Shown piece after piece: positions 57,114-64,000 of a DNA stretch of 64,000 nt (positions within the stretch are counted from its first letter, which is position 1; each line of letters begins with the position of its first letter). The position numbers were made by a program, and so were the translations under genes. Source of the DNA: Hysterium pulicare CBS 123377 (taxonomy: Eukaryota > Ascomycota > Dothideomycetes > Hysteriales > Hysteriaceae); the NCBI GenBank assembly GCA_000467715.1, contig AJFK01000576.1, forward strand, positions 146,539 to 210,538, in the 5' to 3' direction. Below the pieces are notes generated by a model, which searched no databases, was not told where the DNA came from, and worked only from the letters and a program-made list of their open reading frames with translations.

Positions 57114-58543
57114 ATGTCCATTCTAGAGCCAGAGTCTGGCATTTGGTATGCCTTGTGCTGGCTCATTGTTGCGACGCGAATGTATTCGAGGAGACTGCAT
57201 CTTAGGTCATGGAAGAATCTTCAGGTAGACGACTACCTCATTCTCGTCGCCATGGTATGTCATCAAAGGATGCGCACGTCAATTGGCACAATGACTGACT
57301 CATTGAAGGCTACAGACACAATCTTAATGGCATGTATGCACATAGTCATCCATACAGATAGTAACCTTATTCCACCCGGAGTCGACGTTGCAAGCTTCAC
57401 CCCAGAAGATGTTAAAGAACGAATTTACGGCTCCAAACTTGTTCTCGTCATTGAACAAACCCAAATATTGACCATTTGGATAATCAAGGCTTGTCTCTTG
57501 ATCATGTATAGCCGCATGACGTGAGTATCAGCGTTACTTTCCTAGCCGTAAATGCACTGATGATCATGGGTAGAGCACTCTTGCCTCAGCACAAGATTGT
57601 CAAAGTTGTTGCCGTATATGTTGCCGTTGGATTTGTAAGTCACAATCCATGGCTAAATATTCATGGTTTCTAATAATCATACAGGTTTTGATGGAGATCT
57701 TGTACTTAGGAGTATGGTGCCGTCCATTTCCGCAATATTGGGCTGTTCCAACAAGTAGCAGTATGTCAATTGTCCCATCCTCAATTCGACACGCTGACCG
57801 TGTTTCTCAGCTCAATGTTCTGCTGCCATCCATCACTTGATCACCAATGCCGTTTTGAATATTTCCTCCGACGTGATGATCATCCTCATTCCAATGCCAC
57901 TCCTTTTCAAAGTCAAGCTTCCGTTGAAGAACAAAGCTATTCTTATCGGCATCTTCCTCGTTGGGACTTTCACGGTAAACTCTGCTCATCAGCTTAAACC
58001 ATGGCTAAAGGCTAATCAATTGTTTGTTAGATTATCGCAGCGACGCTCAACAAATACTATAGTTTCACTCATCCCTTCGCGCCCGATTGGACAATCTGGT
58101 ACCTACGTGAATCTTACACCGCCATACTATGCGCCAATCTGCCTTTGACGTGGCCAGTCCTCCAACGTATCTTCAATCTGAACAACTGGAGCCATGCCTC
58201 TTATGGTACCGGTCAGTATGGTGACACGCACTCTCATGGCAGAATATCCGCATTCAGAAACACCGCAACCAAATCGAAGGCACAGACCCAAACGAATGGC
58301 CGAGGAGCTGTATCCCGGACAGACAGCCAGGAAGCTATCAACCGCAAGGGTGAACCTCTTGAAATTGTATACAATACTGAAGTCACGATACATAGGACGA
58401 GCCTAAAGGATATATCACGAACTTCTGCTATGGAAATGGGGGACTTAGGTATACGGACCGCGAGGCCAAGCATCGACACTAAGGGGACTGGTAGCAGCGA
58501 GTCGGACAAGCAGGGTGTTATTACCACTTGTCACCATTTATGA
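57114..58543 (+). CDS. Pth11-like integral membrane protein (fungal rhodopsin-fold domain)
   Basis: Six exons, 57114-57254, 57309-57520, 57574-57634, 57685-57760, 57811-57974 and 58031-58543, give 388 residues; all phases close. The protein has about seven membrane segments. Family marks are the VDDYLILVAM after the first cytosolic loop, KACLLIMYSRM, the cysteine motif TQCSAAIHHLITNAVLNISSD, IPMPLLFKVKLPLKNKAILI and FAPDWTIWYLRESYTAILCA with NLPLTWPVL. The domain is the fungal Rhodopsin (Pfam PF20684) family, which includes Pth11-type putative receptors; there is no CFEM domain. The cytosolic C-terminal 130 residues are polar. The ligand and role are unknown. The introns of about 50 nt explain the fragmented look. 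Confidence 0.88.
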
Positions 58544-58924
58544 GCGTGTCTGTATAGGATACCATTTTACTTTGCAGGTGATTATCGGGCTATAGGAGGA
58601 TCTAACGACCGGTACAAGGGCGGGACTTTCTTTTGAACATTTATGATGAGATATTCACACATCAGCATGACATCTGGCTCTCGATGCGGTCGAACTTCTT
58701 CAATTTGAAGGTATATTGCCCACAGCCTTGCATGGTCGCACCGCTACACTAACGTTTTAAAGCATGTCATAAAGACACCATCATTTAGTGCTATCAACAT
58801 AAATGCCACTCCCATCAACCAAGATCCAAACGTTCATCTCCTCAAAACCCAGAACTACCAATGTCTCATTTCCCTTTCTAGAAATCATTCCCGTCTTACT
58901 TCCCTTACTTCTCCTCCTCGCTCT

Positions 58925-59101
58925 GCTGTGGGTTTCTTCCAATGTGTGGGTTGATCGTGGTGGAATCAGTATGGAGCTTGGAAATGTCGAGTTGAAGGTC
59001 GTGATTGTCTTGGATGTATACCGGAGCCCCGGCGGCCACGTCATTTGGAGCAGGATTGGTGCCATATATTGAAGGATTCCGGTGAGCTTTTCTAGGCTCA
59101 T
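58925..59101 (-). pseudogene. Decayed copy of the last exon of the gene at 59281-60144
   Basis: On the minus strand one frame reads SLEKLTGILQYM; after a shift the next frame reads APVYIQDNHDLQLDISKLHT and then NPQQ. This tracks the last exon of the gene upstream (RLENLVEILRSM, then MPKYIQTDQDLHRVIRISRD and KPQQ). DNA words such as TA(T/C)ATCCAA and CCACAGCAG are shared. It lies 180 bp beyond that gene's stop, on the same strand. Either a tandem duplication decayed by a frameshift or an old alternative terminal exon. Confidence 0.5.
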
Positions 59102-59280
59102 GGCTTTATTCGCGTGTTAGTATAGTACGGTGAGCTTCGAAAGATGAGTAGCTATCTTACTTTAGGCTGACCGTCACTCACACTTCCGTTGAAACAGATA
59201 GCATGATCAGCTTTGGCTGCATACTCAACTGAGAAATGGTCGGACATTGAAAAGAGCATGCTCAACTCACTTCATTTCCC

Positions 59281-60144
59281 TTACGAATCCTGCTGTGGTT
59301 TCTCTACAATCCGCAGGTTTATAACGGTTGAACTTGGATGCAGGTCACGACTGATACGAATGACCCTGTGGAGATCTTGATCCGTTTGGATATATTTTGG
59401 CATCCCACCTACGTCGTATAAAAGAATATTTGTGTCCTGCAGCTGAACGTTTTTCATTGATCGGAGAATCTCGACGAGGTTTTCGAGTCTGATAGCGCTG
59501 TTTCCAATTTATTATCACAGTTTGGGCTATGGAGAAAGCAAGTTAACTTACTTCAGGTCTCTATTAGTACGCGTCTTTCCTCCCTCAATCAAATCACTGA
59601 GCGGCACGTGACCAAAGCGGAGTTCCTTTCCTTCGGCAGGATCATCGATATACAGCTCCACCCCATCTAGCTCAACATCCGGGGCCACCTTTCTTTGTTT
59701 CGAGGGAGTATCTTTCGCATAGTCGCGATACCTTCGACGTTTCCTGCCAGATGCAGGATCCCTCCTAAGTTTTCTTGCAAGAATAACCATATACCTCGCT
59801 TTGGCTGTCTCTCGCCAATGTCTCGGAAGCCTACGATTCGTAAGATAATCAAACTTTTTATCTAAAGCGTCAAGCAATTCCCCTTGCTTGAGGAGGGTTG
59901 CTTGTTTTTGAAAGTCCTGCGTATAGAGCTCGGATTCGAGGAGCATGCTGTTGATCGCATCTTCAAGCTCGTCACATTGTTCATGGGTAATGTTATATCC
60001 TCTGAGGATTTCCGCTCGGGTCCAATTTGTGGTGTCCTCAAGAGATGTGAGATAAAAGTTCGCAGTCGGTTCGTCTTGATTGGCGCGCGGAGCATCCATG
60101 ATATCTCGTCTTTGACCCTTGGAGAGGTCGGGTGAACACGCCAT
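59281..60144 (-). CDS. Hypothetical protein, two exons
   Basis: Exons 60144-59552 and 59497-59281 (minus strand) give 269 residues. The intron has a GTAAGTT donor and GAAACAG acceptor; the joined text is RTNRDLNAIRLENLVEIL. The N-half is acidic and helical (ITHEQCDELEDAINSMLLES, QATLLKQGELLDALDKKFDY); a basic patch KLRRDPASGRKRRRYRDYAK could serve as a nuclear signal; the C-terminus is beta-rich (NILLYDVGGMPKYIQTDQDL). No family is recognised. A possible role in the nucleus is inference from the basic patch only. Confidence 0.6.
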
Positions 60145-60452
60145 TGTGATAAGTTAGGTAGCTGAGGATGTGTATGTCTGAGATGTGCTTGAGTGGCGCT
60201 GATAGTTAAAACAAATGGCACAAGAAGAGAGGGATATTTAATGGAGAAGCAAGGAAACCAGCTCATATACACCTATGGACGCAAACACGATGAACTCAGT
60301 TTGGACACGTCACCTTCCAACAGCTGTCTCGGATAGCTGCGCCTCGTGAGCATTGCTGGGACTTTACGACTCTTTGTTGAGATCAGGCCTGGCCTTGGAT
60401 AACGAACGCAGCTTTCACACCTCCAGACCATGCTGTAGTCTATTCTTAACAC

Positions 60453-60734
60453 TTACACGGCACTATCGATTAATGGTTCATTGAAGATAGTATTGTAGAG
60501 GTTCCTTAGGGGAAGGGAGACGGGAAGCTGCATGATAGCCCAAACGAGAACAAGGGACAAAAGCATGATGGGCAAGATGGGCATGATTTGACGGAGTCCT
60601 GTATTATTTTCTGCTGCACCGACTCTCAACAGCAAGTCGCCTACGGTGATGAGGACGAGGAGAGTGTGAATGAGAATGAATTTGGGATATTGATACGGTA
60701 AGAGGAGAATGTTGAGTAGGTCCGCCCTCTTCAA
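60453..60734 (-). CDS. C-terminal exon of a small membrane protein
   Basis: A frame of about 93 codons ending at 60453 codes for two or three hydrophobic helices (FILIHTLLVLITVGDLLLRV, then MPILPIMLLSLVLVWAIMQL) flanked by KRADLLNILLLPYQYPK and a polar C-terminus NTIFNEPLIDSAV. It has no ATG; upstream the frame stays open to about 60785. A 5' exon must exist but was not found. The family is not recognised; an endomembrane location is likely from the helices. Confidence 0.4.
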   Translation of the reverse strand: MKRADLLNILLLPYQYPKFILIHTLLVLITVGDLLLRVGAAENNTGLRQIMPILPIMLLSLVLVWAIMQLPVSLPLRNLYNTIFNEPLIDSAV

Positions 60735-61250
60735 CTTCCGTGCTACTTTTCCGGTTAGATTCGGAATGTGTAAGGAGCTTGAAATTCAATAAGCTTACTG
60801 AAATTAGCCTGAAAACAGTTGCCTCAGTAGTTATGCCTCGTCCGTGACAGGAACAAAAAGGGTCGTGGCTGATGTGTGGCTGATTGTCCAAGAGAAGGCT
60901 AGCCCGCTTCGCCAATCGACTTGGCGATCCAGGAACCCGGATTGTGGATTCACGTCATAGATCTATCGCATGCAGATCGCGCTCAGATCGCGCTTCCAGA
61001 TTTCCCTGCTCTACAAAGCTATTCTCCCCCTTTCCTCCTCTGCGTGATAAGAATCCACTCCCATCGTAGCAATTGACGCGTTGATGCACATATATATCTT
61101 TGAAGCCTCTTCATCGCCATCAAACATCATCGACTCCACAATCCTTTTCTTTCAAGCAAAATTTCTTTCGTTGACCCTCTCATAAATCCCAATCTTCCCC
61201 TCCCTGGCATAAAGTCCCATCTCCAAGTATATCGATCCTACACCAGCACA
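60735..61250. other. Promoter region of the photolyase gene
   Basis: Contains ATATATAT around 61090-61098 about 155 nt before the ATG and a pyrimidine-rich leader. Also likely hides the 5' exon of the minus-strand membrane protein. Confidence 0.35.
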
Positions 61251-63140
61251 ATGCCTCCAAAACGCAAAACATCTTCCACGGTCACCTACTCCGACGCCAC
61301 AGGCTCTAAATCCAACAAACGCTCTCGAACTTCCAAACCCCAGCCCAAAGCCTTCACCGTCGACGGAGCTCCCACTAATGGCGCAACTTCCCCCCAAATG
61401 ACCGAACATCAGTTCGACCACTCGCGCGCTGAGGAGCGCTCGGGAATCGTAGATCGAAGATTCTATCCCGCTGAAATGTCGGGCGAGCGATGTGCTATGT
61501 ACAATGCAGGCGAGATTCCGAAGCCCATGGCTGTTCTTTCGGATACTATCGATGAGACAAGGAAACAAAGAGAGAAGATTAGTATGGGAGAGTCAGTCAT
61601 ACATTGGTTTAAGCGCGATCTGCGGATTGGGGATAATACTGCACTGGGTCTCGCGGCTAAGAAAGCGAAAGAGAAGGGTGTGGGGCTGATATGTGTCTTC
61701 CTGGTTAGTCCGCAAGATTACGAGGCGCATATTACTAGTGCTGCGAGAGTGGATTTCGAATTGAGGACATTGAAGATCATGAAGGAGGAACTGGCTGAGC
61801 TGGATATCCCGCTTTATGTTGAGACTGTAGAAAAGCGCAAGAATGCTCCTGGAAGATTGTTGGAGTTGGTGGAGCAATGGGGCGCGAAGCATGTATTCTG
61901 CAATATCGAGTACGAAGTTGATGAGCTTCGGCGGGAAGAGAGACTGATCAGGGCCTGTTTGGCCCGGGGTATCGCATTCGACGCCGTCCATGATGATTTA
62001 ATCGTCCCGCCTGGAGCTCTGAGTACTGGTGCAGGGAAACAATACGCGGTGTATAGTCCCTGGTTTCGAGCTTGGCTAGCGCATGTGCATGCCCACCCGG
62101 AACTATTGAAGGAAGCCGAAATGCCTGGAAGGAATCCCTCAGGGTTTCGCACTAAGTACAAATCACTATTCAAGAGTGAAATACCTCCCGCACCCGAGAA
62201 CAAAAAGCTCGACAAAGAGGATAAAGAGAGATTAGAACATTTGTGGCCAGCTGGTGAACACGAAGCTCTCGAGCGCTTGGAGCGCTTCTTGATGGAGAAG
62301 ATTGGTCGATATCAGGCTACGCGTAACTTCCCTGCCGCTAACAGTACCGCATGTTTAAGTGTCCATCATAGCTCTGGGACGCTGGCTGTACGGACAAGTG
62401 TACGCATGGCTCGGAATGTCAACAGTACTAAGAAACTAGATGGCGGAAACGAAGGGATCAAAGGCTGGATATCCGAAGTCGCATGGCGTGATTTTTATAA
62501 ACACGTTCTGGCAAATTGGCCATATATCTGTATGGTAAGTCCTGCCAATTTTTCCACTCCTGTATCGCCTGCGCAATACTAATCCAAAGCACAGAGCAAG
62601 CCATTCAAATACGAATACACAAACATCGAATGGGAATATAACTCCACCCATTTTAGCGCCTGGTGCTCCGGCCACACCGGCTACCCAATCGTCGACGCCG
62701 CAATGCGCCAACTAAACAGCACAGGCTACATGCACAACCGATGCCGCATGATAACCGCCTCTTTCCTCGCCAAACACCTCCTCCTCGACTGGCGGCTCGG
62801 CGAACGCTACTTCATGTCGAAACTCATCGACGGCGACTTTGCCTCTAATAACGGTGGATGGGGCTTTTCGGCTTCCACTGGCGTGGATCCGCAGCCTTAT
62901 TTTAGGATCTTTAATCCTTGGTTGCAGAGTGAGAAGTTTGATCCTGAGGGTGAGTATATTAGGAAATGGGTGGTGGAGTTGGAAGATGTGGAGGGTGTGG
63001 CGGTACATGATCCTTATGGGAGGGGGCAGGGGGAGGTGGTGCAGAAGAGGGGGTATCCGAGGCCGATTGTGGAACATAAATTTGCGAGGGATAGGTGTTT
63101 GAAGAGGTATAAGGCTGGAATTAGGAGGGATACTGCGTGA
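61251..63140 (+). CDS. phr1: Class I CPD DNA photolyase
   Basis: Exons 61251-62534 and 62595-63140 encode 609 residues. A basic N-terminus (PPKRKTSSTV, SKSNKRSRTS) probably carries a nuclear or mitochondrial signal. The antenna-binding alpha/beta domain starts at VIHWFKRDLRIGDNTAL. The FAD domain has ISEVAWRDFYKHVLANWPYI, TGYPIVDAAMRQLNSTGYMH, RMITASFLAKHLLLDWRLGE, SNNGGWGFSASTGVDPQPYF and FNPWLQSEKFDPEGEYIRKW. These features mark CPD photolyases rather than cryptochromes or (6-4) enzymes; Neurospora PHR is a close relative. The enzyme splits UV-made pyrimidine dimers with blue light. The single intron lies between YICM and SKPFKYEY. It is the last gene before the AT-rich tract. Confidence 0.96.
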
Positions 63141-63298
63141 GCGGGGGAGGTTGACTTTTTGGGTTGGGATTATGTGAAGATAATAAGATGGATATTCAAT
63201 GGCTAATACATCTCCTTTTGGGTCTTATGGCTCCTTTTCCTACGCTTTTTATATTACTGACGGGTAGTATAGAAAGCATACTTTTTGGAAAAGCATAG

Positions 63299-63352
63299 AC
63301 TTGAAGCGCCTATTCAGAGCACCTACTTGAGGCACTGCATACTTGAAGCACC
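63299..63352 (+). repeat. Three degenerate copies of ACTTGAAGCRCC
   Basis: Copies start at 63299 (ACTTGAAGCGCC), 63325 (ACTTGAGGCACT) and 63341 (ACTTGAAGCACC). They lie between the photolyase and the AT-rich tract and may mark its edge. Confidence 0.55.
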
Positions 63353-63412
63353 ACTTCTTTAGAGTATGTCTACCCAAAGACTTTAAAGATAATTATTTTA
63401 AGACTTCCCCTG

Positions 63413-64000
63413 CTTATTTATTTAAAGTTATATTAGTAGTTATACTACTATTCCTTCCTAATTTAAAATAATAAATTAGCTTTGAAAAGTATTATTAATA
63501 CTAACCTACTTATCTTATAGCTATAAACTAGCTTTCTTTTCTTTTTTAAAATATATTTTATTCTTTTACTTTTTAAAAAAGTTTTATATTATATTATTTA
63601 AAGACTATAATACTCTTACTAAATATACTAAATTAGTTTTAATATAAAGTAAATAAAAAAATTACTTTATACTTTTATTTTTTTCTTTTCTTACTACTAC
63701 TAGTTTTTAACTATCTATTACTTTTTTTAAAACTACTTTACTTTAGTATACTACTTATTTTTAATAAAATACTAAAAGTATATATAAAATATAAAAGGTA
63801 GTAAATATAAAGTACTTAGAAAAGTAGTAGCTATTTAGTAATTTTTTCTACTATACTAAAAATACTAACTTAGTTACTATATTTTTCTAGTATCTATTTT
63901 CTTTATAAAATTTAGCTAAGCTCTTTATTAAAAAAAGTTTTTACTTACTATTTAATACTAATAGTTAGTAACTATTACTAGTAGCTAGTAAATATATTAG
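63413..64000. repeat. Extreme AT-rich, RIP-type tract
   Basis: From about 63413 to the end of the window the DNA turns almost pure A+T, with C and G mainly inside CTA/TAG, ACT/AGT, CTT/AAG and AGCT words. From 63485 to 64000 (516 bp) I find no CpA, no TpG and no CpG at all; only one TpG occurs between 63413 and 63484. Loss of CpA and TpG with gain of TpA is the known product of repeat-induced point mutation in ascomycetes. No coding sequence remains. It is probably the edge of a mutated transposon or an AT isochore that continues beyond the window. Confidence 0.85.

Noticed and set aside
1-64000. CRISPR arrays, phage, integron or bacterial-type operons
   Set aside because: Nothing of this sort is present; the gene structure is eukaryotic throughout, with spliced genes on both strands.

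Overview
The window is nuclear DNA of a filamentous ascomycete (Pezizomycotina). Introns are short (about 44-214 nt) with GTRNGT donors, CTRAC-like branch sites and YAG acceptors. The genes are typical of moulds: an Hmt1-type ABC transporter, Utr2/Crh chitin transglycosylase, GH115 glucuronidase, a Pth11-type fungal rhodopsin-fold protein and a LaeA-like methyltransferase. The right end is an extremely AT-rich tract without CpA, TpG or CpG, which points to repeat-induced point mutation (RIP). The class cannot be fixed; Leotiomycetes or Dothideomycetes would fit.

Layout. 0-9 kb: beta-lactamase-fold protein, a secreted protein with an LPMO-like N-terminal histidine, an AidB-like acyl-CoA dehydrogenase, a broken coiled-coil fragment, ribosomal protein eS21. 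10-26 kb: a dense housekeeping block with two divergent pairs, RTC1 (-)/HMT1-like ABC transporter (+) and RPN11 (-)/RPD3 (+), and a ten-exon methyltransferase between them. 26-31 kb: a large F-box-like gene interrupted by two in-frame stops, and tiny genes. 32-33.4 kb: UTR2-like cell-wall enzyme. 34.6-44.7 kb: a poor region with an interrupted STAND/ankyrin-like gene, unresolved minus-strand exons of an unknown protein, and long stretches with nothing recognisable. 45-54.7 kb: GH115, a UPF0390 protein, MTC1 and a large AT-hook/RGG nuclear protein. 57-63 kb: Pth11-like membrane protein, an unknown gene followed by a decayed copy of its own last exon, a small membrane protein and a class I CPD photolyase. 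63.4-64 kb: the RIP tract.

Most intact genes are unlinked in function: proteasome deubiquitination, histone deacetylation, TORC1/telomere-capping factors, translation, DNA repair, and cell-wall or plant-polymer enzymes. No secondary-metabolite or defence cluster is visible. The most interesting features are signs of decay: nonsense codons compatible with C-to-T or G-to-A changes in otherwise open genes, a duplicated and frameshifted exon, and the sharp RIP boundary. All exon boundaries below were read by eye from splice signals, frame and family similarity.
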